A stretch of DNA of 17,519 bases from JBFWIL01 sp050256015 (GCA_050256015.1 JBFWIL010000028.1:1-17519); one strand, 5' to 3'. Shown: positions 1-7,463, counted from the first letter of the stretch. Numbers and translations are program-made. The notes: generated from the sequence alone by a model not told the origin.

Positions 1-1
1 C

Positions 2-346
2 GAAACTTTACAACCTGTTCAACCTGCCCCGGTTTACCGGGAAGAACTGCCCTGCCCGGAGCCTGTCCGCACGGCTACAGGAATCGAAATCGCCCTGGAA
101 CGCCTGCTGGAAAAACTATGTGAACGTTTTTTCAGGGAAGGAAAAGGAATGCGCACGGGAATTTTCAAAGGTTACCGCATTGACGGGGAAACCGTGCAAA
201 TAGGCATCGGCACCAGCAGGGCATCCCGCAATGCAGAGCACCTGTTCAATCTTTTCGGGCTTAAAATACCAGAACTGGAACCGGCGCTCGGGATCGAGTT
301 ATTCACACTGGAAGCAACGCTGGTCGAGGATGTCATTGAAACACAG
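2..346 (+). pseudogene. imuB: imuB remnant: C-terminal part of a Y-family polymerase-like protein, cut by the window edge and by a deletion
   Basis: The frame starting at base 2 reads without a stop through a region typical of the ImuB C-terminal half. It contains ALERLLEKLCERF, then GMRTGIFKGYRIDG, IGIGTSRASRNAEHLFNLFG, and EPALGIELFTLEA followed by VEDVIETQE. ImuB is a catalytically inactive Y-family homologue that bridges the DnaE2 polymerase and the sliding clamp in SOS mutagenesis; that role is family knowledge. The 5' part lies outside the window, so its state is unknown. After ETQE the protein should continue toward its C terminus. Instead the DNA switches into dnaE2 sequence in another frame and the imuB frame stops at 404-406. 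No imuB stop codon or dnaE2 start is present between them, so both were removed by one deletion. Family assignment is from recalled conserved sequence, not from a search. Confidence 0.8.
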
Positions 347-1032
347 GAGCATGGCCACCTTCAGGGCCAATGGACAGGTAAGCCGGTACCGGGAAAGCCT
401 GGTTAAAGGCATGGTGAAAAATGGCTATAGCCGGGATTTTTCCATGCGGGTGTTTAAACTACTGGAAGGTTTTGGAAGCTATGGCTTCCCGGAAAGCCAT
501 GCGGCCAGTTTTGCGCTGTTGGTTTATATATCTTCCTGGATAAAATGTTATTATCCCGACATCTTTGCTACTGCCATTGAAGCTAAACCAATTGAAGGTT
601 ACGCCCACTTCGGAATTAAATAAGATGAAAAACGGCGTGTCCGTCAAGGTATGCGGTCTGATAACTGTCAGGCAGCGTCCCGGCACGGCCAAAGGCGTGC
701 TTTTTATCACCATTGAAGATGAAACAGGCTTTGCCAATCTGGTTGTTTGGGACAGGACCTTCGAAAAATACCGAAAAGAGATACTGCAATCCAGACTGTT
801 CATGGTGACGGGTAAATTACAGATTGAAGGCGAAGTCATCCATGTGGTAGTCCATTCCTGTTTCAACCTAAACGAGATGATGTGGCTGGATACCGATGGG
901 CGTAATATCGGGTCAATCCACAAACCGGTGAACCCCGGTAAACAGGAAACCGGAAACGACACAGGAAAAGAGAAAACCGCCGCCGGCAGGATTGTGCAGG
1001 GAAGACTTTTCCCATCCAGGGATTTCAAATAG
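343..1032 (+). pseudogene. dnaE2: dnaE2 remnant: error-prone DNA polymerase III alpha with large internal deletions and a frameshift
   Basis: Two pieces of DnaE2 survive in different frames. Piece one (about 343-577) reads RSMATFRANG, then LVKGMVKNGYSRDF and GFGSYGFPESHAASFALLVY, then SSWIKCYYPDIFA. This is the highly conserved segment just after the polymerase fingers. Piece two (about 600-1032) shifts by one frame and reads MKNGVSVKVCGL, VRQRPGTAKGVLFITIEDET and GEVIHVV, ending in SRDFK and a stop; this is the C-terminal OB-fold region, and the terminus matches the usual SRDFx end. An intact DnaE2 is about 1,000-1,100 residues, while only about 220 are represented here. The PHP domain, palm and catalytic aspartates are gone, as is roughly 200 residues between the two pieces. 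The product cannot be a polymerase. Gene order imuB then dnaE2 is the standard mutasome order, which supports in-place decay. A metagenome assembly error is the main alternative. Confidence 0.82.
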
Positions 1033-1170
1033 TAAATATGATATTTGTTTTATGTAGTTAATACTATTCTTGTATTAAAGAAATTCAGATTAAACCTCAT
1101 TGGGTTACTAAATCCGGCCGAGAACGCCAGCATGACGATGTGTTTTTACTTTGTCTGGTAAAATTCCGGA

Positions 1171-1836
1171 TTAGTCGAGGATAATAATTTCCCCGGATTT
1201 GCTGGTGGTGATTATACAATTCACCATATTCAGGAAAAGCCCGTTTTCTACTACGCCCGGGACGCGGTTAATCTGGTCGGCCAGTTCGCCGGCCCGGTCA
1301 ATGCGTTCAAAATGGCAATCCAGAATATAATTGTTGTTGTCGGTTACAAACAGTTCATTCCCGTTTTTCCGGATGCGTATGTGGCATCCCAATTTTTCCA
1401 GCTGGCGGGCAGAAACTTGCCAGGCAAAGGGAGTAACCTCAACCGGCATCGGAAAAGCGCCAAGCACATCAACCCGCTTGGCCGCGTCGGCAATGATGAT
1501 ATATTCCCTGGAGAGTGAAGCCACGATTTTTTCCCGCAGCAGGGCGCCGCCGCCGCCTTTAATCACATTTTTGTCTGGATCGAATTCATCGGCTCCGTCT
1601 ATAGTCAGGTCGATGTGTTTCAACTCTTCGATACTGGTCAGTGGAATCCCTTCGGCCCGGGCCAGTTGTTCTGTACTTTTGGAAGTTGGCACCCCTTTGA
1701 TGCGGAGTCCGCCGCGGACAAGTTCTCCGATTCTGCGTACGGCCCAGTAAGCGGTAGATCCGGTGCCCAGTCCGACAATCATGCCGTTCCGCACGTACTC
1801 TGCGGCCTTCTCTCCTATTAATTGTTTTGGATTCAT
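1171..1836 (-). CDS. rpiA: Ribose-5-phosphate isomerase A
   Basis: RpiA interconverts ribose 5-phosphate and ribulose 5-phosphate in the non-oxidative pentose phosphate pathway, in the cytosol. The 221-residue product has the usual family length. Visible motifs are the phosphate-binding GLGTGSTA (residues 22-29), TIDGADEFD (78-86) with Asp80 and Asp83, and KGGGGALLREK (93-103) with Lys93 and Glu102. These line up, one residue earlier, with the known E. coli active-site residues Asp81, Asp84, Lys94 and Glu103. The start ATG at 1836 gives MNPKQLIGEKAAEYV, a normal RpiA N terminus. It lies downstream of the tRNA-Thr gene on the same strand, but a strong hairpin (1909-1947) sits between them, so it is probably transcribed separately from within about 1837-1905. 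The sugar-phosphate gene tpiA lies further up the same strand. Confidence 0.96.
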   Translation of the reverse strand: MNPKQLIGEKAAEYVRNGMIVGLGTGSTAYWAVRRIGELVRGGLRIKGVPTSKSTEQLARAEGIPLTSIEELKHIDLTIDGADEFDPDKNVIKGGGGALLREKIVASLSREYIIIADAAKRVDVLGAFPMPVEVTPFAWQVSARQLEKLGCHIRIRKNGNELFVTDNNNYILDCHFERIDRAGELADQINRVPGVVENGLFLNMVNCIITTSKSGEIIILD

Positions 1837-1856
1837 GATCTGGTTTGTATTTCTTG

Positions 1857-1871
1857 CTGATTTGAAATCAG
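1857..1871. promoter_or_regulatory. 15-base palindrome upstream of rpiA, possible operator
   Basis: CTGATTTGAAATCAG is a perfect 7-base-arm palindrome around a central G. It lies 21 bases upstream of the rpiA start, in the short space between the rpiA ATG and the upstream terminator. The position suits a transcription factor site or the base of a small hairpin in the rpiA leader. No regulator is known from the sequence and chance occurrence is possible. Confidence 0.3.
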
Positions 1872-1908
1872 GGGTTGCAGCGATAAATGAAGTTGACCGA
1901 AGACAAAT

Positions 1909-1947
1909 AAAAACCTGCTGTAAGTATTTCCTTTGCAGCGGGTTTTT
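1909..1947 (-). terminator. Intrinsic terminator downstream of tRNA-Thr, possibly bidirectional
   Basis: A 12-base-pair stem is formed by AAAAACCTGCTG (1909-1920) and CAGCGGGTTTTT (1936-1947), with one G-U pair and a 15-base loop. On the minus strand the stem is followed by a T-rich run (TTTTTATTT), as expected for termination of the tRNA transcript, whose 3' end lies 14 bases upstream. The plus-strand reading also ends in T residues, so it could work in both directions. Confidence 0.8.
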
Positions 1948-1960
1948 ATGTTTTACACGG

Positions 1961-2032
1961 AGCCTCTCATGGGATTTGAACCCACGACCTGCTCATTACG
2001 AGTGAGCTGCTCTACCGCTGAGCTAAAGAGGC
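1961..2032 (-). tRNA. tRNA-Thr(CGT)
   Basis: The minus strand folds into a complete cloverleaf of 72 bases including the discriminator. The acceptor stem is GCCTCTT paired with GAGAGGC (one G-U). The D arm is GCTC-AGCGGTA-GAGC. The anticodon stem is GCTCA/TGAGC around the loop CTCGTAA, giving anticodon CGT, which reads the threonine codon ACG. The T arm is GTGGG-TTCAAAT-CCCAT. No CCA is encoded, so the 3' CCA must be added by nucleotidyltransferase, as is usual in Bacteroidota. The discriminator is U. It is a single tRNA gene with its own -7 element immediately upstream and a terminator immediately downstream. Confidence 0.96.
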
Positions 2033-2034
2033 AA

Positions 2035-2064
2035 TTTTCCGCAAAGATAGAAATTTGCGGAAAA
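2035..2064. repeat. 11-base perfect inverted repeat overlapping the tRNA promoter
   Basis: TTTTCCGCAAA (2035-2045) and TTTGCGGAAAA (2054-2064) are exact reverse complements with an 8-base spacer. The left arm covers part of the tRNA -7 element and the expected start site. It could be a protein-binding site that occludes the promoter or a small hairpin. Confidence 0.55.
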
Positions 2065-2071
2065 GGAGCAA
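2042..2071 (-). promoter_or_regulatory. Bacteroidota-type promoter of the tRNA-Thr gene
   Basis: On the minus strand TATCTTTG (2049 to 2042) matches the Bacteroidota -7 consensus TAnnTTTG exactly. A TTG (2071 to 2069) lies 19 bases upstream as a -33 element. Transcription would begin a few bases before the tRNA 5' end at 2032, leaving almost no leader. The -7 element is embedded in an 11-base inverted repeat listed separately. Confidence 0.65.
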
Positions 2072-2180
2072 GCTGAAAGCGGGAGCTTTTTTGAAAAATT
2101 CAGCTCGCCGGTCATTGCCAGCCCTTTTTTATGGCTTTGCCCCAAGGCAGGTCGGTTATTGATATGAAGGCAGACAACGC

Positions 2181-2939
2181 TTAACAGGCATTGATGATGG
2201 ACAGAAAATCTTCTGCTTTAAGCGAGGCCCCGCCGATAAGTCCTCCGTCAATGTCTTTGTTGGCAAATAGTTCCGGTGCATTTTTGGCATTGCAGCTTCC
2301 TCCGTATAGGATGGAAGTTGCTTCGGCTACGTTCTGTCCGTATTTTTCGGCAATCAGCCTGCGGATAAAAGCCAGCATCTCCTGTGCCTGCTGGGAGCTC
2401 GCAGTCATGCCTGTTCCGATAGCCCATATGGGTTCATAGGCAAGGATCAGCCTGGAAAAATCGGGTTCGGAGAGTTTAAAAATGGTTTCTTCCATTTGTT
2501 TTTTTACAAAATCATTCTGGTTTCCCGCCTGGCGGATATCCAGGGCTTCTCCGCAACAATAGATGGGGGTGAGTCCGTTTTCCAGGGACAGGGCCAGCTT
2601 TTTGTTCAGGATCTCGCTGGTTTCCCCGTAGTATTCGCGGCGTTCGGAATGTCCCAGGATAACGTACTGCGCACCTGTCGATTTTATCATGGCTGCAGAA
2701 ACCTCGCCCGTGAATGCTCCCTTGGGCTCGGCGGCACAGTTCTGGGCTGCAACACCGATGCGGGAAGTGTTAATTGTTTCAACAAGCTTCGTCAGATGCG
2801 TAAAGGGGGTTCCGAGTATAACCGCGACGTCTTTTGCTCCCTGCCCGGCAACAAGTTTGTTTATAGATTTGCCCAACTCTACACCTTCCTGCAGGGTGGT
2901 ATTGCACTTCCAGTTACCGGCAACAATTTTTTTTCTCAT
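2181..2939 (-). CDS. tpiA: Triosephosphate isomerase
   Basis: TpiA interconverts dihydroxyacetone phosphate and glyceraldehyde 3-phosphate in glycolysis and gluconeogenesis; it is a cytosolic TIM barrel, normally a dimer. The 252-residue length is normal. Catalytic residues are visible: Lys11 in GNWKCN, His97 in ILGHSERREYYGE, and Glu169 in AYEPIWAIGTG, followed by flexible loop 6. The phosphate-binding segments YGGSCNAKNA and GGLIGGASLK close the barrel. The start ATG at 2939 gives MRKKIVAGNWKCN, the standard beginning. The DsrE-like gene ends 79 bases upstream on the same strand, so either a short operon or a separate promoter in the AT-rich gap is possible. A TTTGAC element near 2996 on the minus strand hints at a promoter, but I cannot place a good -7 box. 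Confidence 0.97.
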   Translation of the reverse strand: MRKKIVAGNWKCNTTLQEGVELGKSINKLVAGQGAKDVAVILGTPFTHLTKLVETINTSRIGVAAQNCAAEPKGAFTGEVSAAMIKSTGAQYVILGHSERREYYGETSEILNKKLALSLENGLTPIYCCGEALDIRQAGNQNDFVKKQMEETIFKLSEPDFSRLILAYEPIWAIGTGMTASSQQAQEMLAFIRRLIAEKYGQNVAEATSILYGGSCNAKNAPELFANKDIDGGLIGGASLKAEDFLSIINAC

Positions 2940-3018
2940 GTTTTAGTTATTATAATGTTATATTAAATGAATGATTATACAAATATTAACCGTCAAATCC
3001 GGTTGTGCAGGAATTATT

Positions 3019-3438
3019 TTAAAAATTCAAAATATGCCAGCCGTCTTTGATGTAACCCGTAAGCGGTACCCCCATGGGTTCCACGACAATGTCCAGATCT
3101 TCCAGGTCGGAGGTTACTCCGTACAGTTGGGTACAGGACAAACTGGCTTCTACGGTGATGCCCATTTCAATAATCTTGCGAATGTCGGCTTTCAGGTCAT
3201 CATCCTCTGCCAGTACGCTTACGGACGGTCCCCAGATAATGAGAACCACCTCTTCAAACCAACCTTGTTTTTTTGCATTCTGGGCATACATAAAACAAAC
3301 TTTCTCCGCAACTTCCGGGTCGCTGCTTGACCAGATTACCGCCAATTTGTTGTTGTTTTCCGTATTCTTGCTGTTTTGCGCCCAACTGCTGAAGCCAAAC
3401 CCAAGAATGACCAGCACTCCGATGATTATCTTTTTCAT
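3019..3438 (-). CDS. Secreted DsrE-like small protein, function unknown
   Basis: The 139-residue product begins MKKIIIGVLVILGFGFSSWAQ, a clear signal peptide with likely cleavage around residues 20-21, so the mature protein should be periplasmic. The rest resembles DsrE/DsrF-like (YchN-fold) proteins: KLAVIWSSSDPEVAEKV (31-47), VVLIIWGPSVSVLAEDD (64-80), an MG.TVEASLSCTQLYGV segment (92-108), and a C-terminal VEPMGVPLTGYIKDGWHIL. DsrE-fold proteins act in sulfur relay and as small oligomeric domains, but many exported ones have no known role. Cys102 is kept. The first position of the CxxC-like pair often seen in this segment is Ser99 here (recollection of relatives, not an alignment), so a disulfide or sulfur-relay role is doubtful. 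Another cysteine is at residue 48. It lies upstream of tpiA on the same strand and divergent from purL. Confidence 0.78.
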   Translation of the reverse strand: MKKIIIGVLVILGFGFSSWAQNSKNTENNNKLAVIWSSSDPEVAEKVCFMYAQNAKKQGWFEEVVLIIWGPSVSVLAEDDDLKADIRKIIEMGITVEASLSCTQLYGVTSDLEDLDIVVEPMGVPLTGYIKDGWHILNF

Positions 3439-3456
3439 TCACAAAATTTTCGGGGG

Positions 3457-3487
3457 CCAATATATTAAGCTTTTGGCTGAATTCAAA
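3457..3487 (-). promoter_or_regulatory. Candidate promoter of the DsrE-like gene
   Basis: On the minus strand TTTG (3487 to 3484) is followed after 19 bases by TATATTGG (3464 to 3457), which differs from TAnnTTTG at one position. The start codon at 3438 would follow a leader of about 12 bases. Fits the Bacteroidota promoter pattern but is unproven. Confidence 0.4.
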
Positions 3488-3595
3488 ATGCGCTTCCCTT
3501 TCTTAACTTTTTTTTATGATTCCGTTTATTTTCCGGAAAGAAGTGTTCCAAAATCATTATTCGGTATTTCATCACAAATGATCTTCAGGAATTTT

Positions 3596-3603
3596 TATCT
3601 TTG
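3596..3603 (+). promoter_or_regulatory. -7 promoter element of purL
   Basis: TATCTTTG is an exact match to the Bacteroidota -7 consensus TAnnTTTG, 42 bases upstream of the purL start. I see no clear TTG at the expected -33 distance, so only the -7 element is called. No PurR-type or purine riboswitch structure is evident in the short leader. Confidence 0.5.
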
Positions 3604-3645
3604 TGAGGTGTTTTATAACACACCATATCCAAAAGCAGATTCACT

Positions 3646-6600
3646 ATGATTTCATTTTTCAAGACTCCCGATAACCGTGTTGTAGCCGTTCAGTCGAATA
3701 TTACCCTTTCCGGGGAAGATACAGATAAACTGATTTGGCTGCTTGGGGATGCCGGTGCTTTTTCGGCTCAATGCCTTAACGGCTTTTTTGTCGGACCGCG
3801 CAAGGAAATGATTACCCCCTGGAGTACCAATGCCGTTGAAATTACTCAAAACATGGCGATCAGGGGAATTCTTCGAATGGAAGAGTTTATTACGGTTGAG
3901 GATGAATCTGCAGTTTATGATCCTATGCTCCAAAAGTTGTACCGGGGGCTTGATCAATCGGTTTTTACCACGGACAGGCAACCGGATCCGGTGAGGGAAG
4001 TTGAAGATATTGCTGCTTACAACGAACGGGAGGGACTGGCTCTGAGTGAGGACGAAATCCGTTACCTGAATAAGGTGTCGGAAAAAATGGGGCGTAAACT
4101 GACCGACAGTGAGGTGTTTGGCTTCTCTCAGGTCAATTCGGAGCACTGCCGGCATAAAATCTTTACAGGTAGCTTTGTTATTGACGGGGTGGAGCAGGAG
4201 CAATCGCTTTTTCAGCTGATTAAAAAAACATCAAGGGAAAATCCGAATAAGATTGTCTCTGCTTATCGCGATAACTGCTCTTTTGTGGCTGGTCCGTTTA
4301 TTGAACAATTTGCCCCGAAAACCCAGGATAAACCCGATTTCTTTGAGGTTAAAGATATCGAGTCGGTGCTTTCGCTGAAAGCCGAAACCCATAATTTTCC
4401 TACTACCGTGGAACCGTTTAACGGGGCAGCTACCGGTACCGGGGGAGAGATACGCGACCGGATTGCCGGAGGGAAAGGAAGTATTCCAGTAGCCGGAACC
4501 GCGGTTTATATGACCTCTTATCCGAGAACGGAAGGAGCACGCAGTTGGGAACAGGCCACGCGGGAGCGGCCATGGCTTTACCAGACGCCGGAAGAGATTC
4601 TTATTAAAGCTTCCAACGGGGCGAGCGATTTTGGTAATAAATTTGGTCAGCCGCTGATTGCCGGTTCGGTGCTGACTTTTGAGCATGAAGAAAATCTGAA
4701 GAAATACGGATATGACAAGGTGATTATGCTGGCCGGAGGAATTGGTTTTGGCCGGCGTAAGGACAGTATGAAGGATGCCCCGAAAAAGGGGGACCAGATT
4801 GTTCTGCTGGGCGGAGACAACTACCGGATAGGAATGGGCGGAGGTGCGGTCTCTTCAGTGGCCACAGGCGAATATGAAAATGCGATTGAACTGAATGCTG
4901 TACAGCGGGCTAATCCGGAAATGCAGAAACGGGCTTTTAATGCCATCCGGGCCCTGGCCGAGATGGAGGATAATCCGGTTATTTCCATTCACGACCACGG
5001 GGCGGGCGGACACCTGAACTGCTTGTCTGAATTGGTCGAGGAAACCGGCGGAACTATTGATACGGACAAGCTGCCTGTGGGCGATCCCACCTTGTCTCAG
5101 AAAGAAATCATCGGAAATGAGTCGCAGGAACGTATGGGATTGGTCATGCACCGGCGGCATGTGGCTTTGCTTAAACGGATCGCCGAACGGGAACGGGCAC
5201 CTTTGTATGTGATTGGACAGGCAACGGGCGATATGCAGTTTACGTTTAAAAACGCACAGACCGGAGAGAAGCCGATCGACTGGCCGCTGGCCTATATGTT
5301 CGGCAATCCGCCCAAGACGGTGCTGACTGACACTACACAACCGGTAAGCTTTGCAGACCTGGCTTATGAGCCGGAGCAACTGGAAAATTACCTGGAAGCA
5401 GTGCTCCAGCTGGAATCGGTAGCATGTAAGGACTGGCTTACCAATAAGGTCGACCGTTCGGTAACCGGCCGGATTGCGCGGCAACAGACAGCCGGGTTGC
5501 TTCAGCTTCCGTTGAATAACCTGGGTGTTATCAGTCTGGATTACAGGGGGAAGAGCGGATTGGCTACTTCCATAGGACATGCACCGGTGGCGGGACTGGT
5601 CGATCCGGCAAAAGGATCGGTGCTGTCCATTGCCGAGGCGCTGACCAACATTGTTTGGGCTCCCATGCCCGACCGTATTCGTAGCGTATCGCTCAGTGCC
5701 AACTGGATGTGGCCGGCCAAAAACAGTGGTGAAAATGCCCGGATTTATGAGGCTGTGAAGGCAGCAAGCGATTTTGCCTGTGCGCTTGGTGTTAACATCC
5801 CTACCGGCAAAGATTCAATGTCAATGACCCAGAAATATGCAGACGATATGGTATATGCCCCGGGAACGGTCATCATCTCAGCTTCGGGGGAGGTCAGCGA
5901 TGTGAAAAAGGTGGTGGAACCGGTACTGGTAAACGATCCGGCCTGCCCGCTGTATTACCTGGATCTGTCTTCCGTGCCGGCAAGCCTGGGAGGAAGTGCT
6001 TTTGCCCAGGTCATTAACCGGGTGGGAACGGAAGCGCCGACGGTAGCCGATCCGGCTTATTTCGTGAAGGCTTTTAACACCATTCAACAGCTAATCGATG
6101 AAAAGCTGATTCTGGCCGGACACGATATAGCCTCAGGCGGTTTGATTACCAGCCTGCTGGAAATGTGCTTCAGCAACGTTGGGGGAGGAATGGAACTCGA
6201 CCTGGGCGGATTGGATGAACAGGATCCGGTGAAACTATTCTTTAATGAGAACCCGGCGGTAGTAATCCAGGCGGCTGACGCCGTAAAGCTGGAAGCAGTG
6301 CTGAATAAGGCCGGTGTGCGCTTTGTCCGGATCGGCCGGCCTGCCCGGGCAAGGGAGATGGTTGTGTGCAACAACGACCGGGAATACCGGCTGGATATTG
6401 ATTCGCTGCGAGAGCTTTGGTTTAAAACCTCTTATCTCCTAGATCGGCGGCAAAGCGGAGCCGAGCTGGCTTTGGAGCGTTACCGGAATTACAAGCGTCA
6501 TGCGCTGAACTATGAGTTCCGCAATTTTTCAGGTAAAGCTGCCGATCTGGGGATAGACCTGAACCGAAGGGGAAAAAGCGGGGTTAAAGCGGCGATTATC

Positions 6601-7350
6601 CGGGAAAAGGGGGTAAATGGCGACAGAGAAATGGCCTATATGATGTATATGGCCGGACTGGATGTAAAGGATGTGCACATGACCGACCTTATTTCCGGGC
6701 GGGAAAGTCTGGAAGAGGTTAATCTGATCGTTTTTGTGGGCGGATTCTCCAATTCCGATGTGCTGGGTTCTGCCAAGGGATGGGCCGGAGCTTTTAAGTA
6801 TAACGAAAAAGCACGTCTGGCTTTGGAAAATTTTTACAAGCGCAGCGATACGCTGAGTCTGGGGGTATGCAACGGCTGCCAGCTGATGGTTGAACTTGAT
6901 TTGATTTGTCCGGATCATGAACAAAAGCCCCGGATGCTGCATAACCGTTCGGGCAAGTTTGAGTCTGCTTTTCTGGACGTGGAAATTTCCGTGAACAATT
7001 CGGTGATGCTGCAATCCCTGGCCGGTATGAAACTGGGTGCTTGGGTGGCACACGGGGAAGGGCGTTTCAGCTTGCCGTACCCGGAAGAACGTTACCACAT
7101 TCCCTTTAAATATGCGGGCGGGTATTACCCGGCCAACCCCAACGGATCTGATTATAATACGGCTGCAATATGTTCGGCCGACGGACGCCATCTGGCTATG
7201 ATGCCCCATATGGAACGGGCTTTCCGTCCCTGGCAATGGGGTTATTATCCGGCGGAGCGGAAAACCGATGAACTGACTCCCTGGATGGAATCTTTTGTGA
7301 ATGCCAGGGAATGGATTAAAACCGGGACACAGAAGCAATGTCCGGCTTAA
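3646..7350 (+). CDS. purL: Phosphoribosylformylglycinamidine synthase, large single-chain type
   Basis: PurL converts FGAR, glutamine and ATP to FGAM in the fourth step of de novo purine synthesis. The 1234-residue chain is the long form, in which synthetase and glutamine amidotransferase are fused, as opposed to the PurL-PurQ-PurS complex. The N-terminal and linker region covers about residues 1-200. The first synthetase half carries KAETHNFPTTVEPFNGAATG (from about 245) and HDHGAGGHLNCLSEL (from about 448). The second half contains GKDSMSM and HDIASGGLITSLLEM. The C-terminal class I amidotransferase domain has nucleophile Cys1075 in GVCNGCQLM and His1188 with Glu1190 in MPHMERAFRPWQWG. All catalytic elements are present. 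The chosen ATG follows the -7 element at 3596-3603. It stands alone, with a terminator overlapping its stop and an unrelated kinase gene downstream. Confidence 0.97.
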   Translation: MISFFKTPDNRVVAVQSNITLSGEDTDKLIWLLGDAGAFSAQCLNGFFVGPRKEMITPWSTNAVEITQNMAIRGILRMEEFITVEDESAVYDPMLQKLYRGLDQSVFTTDRQPDPVREVEDIAAYNEREGLALSEDEIRYLNKVSEKMGRKLTDSEVFGFSQVNSEHCRHKIFTGSFVIDGVEQEQSLFQLIKKTSRENPNKIVSAYRDNCSFVAGPFIEQFAPKTQDKPDFFEVKDIESVLSLKAETHNFPTTVEPFNGAATGTGGEIRDRIAGGKGSIPVAGTAVYMTSYPRTEGARSWEQATRERPWLYQTPEEILIKASNGASDFGNKFGQPLIAGSVLTFEHEENLKKYGYDKVIMLAGGIGFGRRKDSMKDAPKKGDQIVLLGGDNYRIGMGGGAVSSVATGEYENAIELNAVQRANPEMQKRAFNAIRALAEMEDNPVISIHDHGAGGHLNCLSELVEETGGTIDTDKLPVGDPTLSQKEIIGNESQERMGLVMHRRHVALLKRIAERERAPLYVIGQATGDMQFTFKNAQTGEKPIDWPLAYMFGNPPKTVLTDTTQPVSFADLAYEPEQLENYLEAVLQLESVACKDWLTNKVDRSVTGRIARQQTAGLLQLPLNNLGVISLDYRGKSGLATSIGHAPVAGLVDPAKGSVLSIAEALTNIVWAPMPDRIRSVSLSANWMWPAKNSGENARIYEAVKAASDFACALGVNIPTGKDSMSMTQKYADDMVYAPGTVIISASGEVSDVKKVVEPVLVNDPACPLYYLDLSSVPASLGGSAFAQVINRVGTEAPTVADPAYFVKAFNTIQQLIDEKLILAGHDIASGGLITSLLEMCFSNVGGGMELDLGGLDEQDPVKLFFNENPAVVIQAADAVKLEAVLNKAGVRFVRIGRPARAREMVVCNNDREYRLDIDSLRELWFKTSYLLDRRQSGAELALERYRNYKRHALNYEFRNFSGKAADLGIDLNRRGKSGVKAAIIREKGVNGDREMAYMMYMAGLDVKDVHMTDLISGRESLEEVNLIVFVGGFSNSDVLGSAKGWAGAFKYNEKARLALENFYKRSDTLSLGVCNGCQLMVELDLICPDHEQKPRMLHNRSGKFESAFLDVEISVNNSVMLQSLAGMKLGAWVAHGEGRFSLPYPEERYHIPFKYAGGYYPANPNGSDYNTAAICSADGRHLAMMPHMERAFRPWQWGYYPAERKTDELTPWMESFVNAREWIKTGTQKQCPA

Positions 7351-7356
7351 TTTTTT
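7322..7356 (+). terminator. Intrinsic terminator overlapping the purL stop codon
   Basis: CCGGGACA (7322-7329) pairs with TGTCCGG (7339-7345) with one bulged G and a 9-base loop. The stem is followed by the stop codon TAA and a run of six T residues (7351-7356). Most of the stem lies inside the last codons of purL. Confidence 0.6.
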
Positions 7357-7370
7357 CGACCGGCCCTTTT

Positions 7371-7463
7371 AGTTACGGCAAAACTTGCGCAGAGGAGGAG
7401 AAGAAGCAGACAGGTGGATGAATCGGGAAGGAGAGGGTATGCCGGATGAGCGGCGCCGTAACT
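7371..7463. repeat. Inverted repeat enclosing a purine-rich leader before the histidine kinase gene
   Basis: AGTTACGGC (7371-7379) and GCCGTAACT (7455-7463) are exact 9-base reverse complements 75 bases apart. The enclosed plus strand is strongly purine-rich, with runs such as GAGGAGGAGAAGAAG (7392-7406) and GGGAAGGAGAGGG (7425-7437). If transcribed, the ends could form a closing stem in the leader of the kinase mRNA, whose start is 18 bases further on. No known riboswitch consensus was recognised and no promoter element was found between 7357 and 7480. Confidence 0.4.

Noticed and set aside
149..406. Short complete gene starting at the internal ATG at 149
   Set aside because: The same frame is open upstream to base 2 with ImuB-like sequence, so this ATG is internal. 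The last 20 or so codons are out-of-frame dnaE2 sequence.
459..1028. 189-codon minus-strand frame opposite the dnaE2 remnant
   Set aside because: The plus strand clearly encodes conserved DnaE2 motifs in this stretch, and the antisense translation resembles no known family.
1058..1078. Small TTAATAC...GTATTAA hairpin after the dnaE2 remnant
   Set aside because: It is AT-only apart from one pair, in AT-rich sequence and without a T tract; likely chance.
2071..2105. Plus-strand hairpin and T run (AAAGC-GGGA-GCTTT inside AGCTGAA...TTCAGCT)
   Set aside because: The stem is only 5 base pairs, and no plus-strand gene ends here. For the minus-strand tpiA transcript the T run is on the wrong side.
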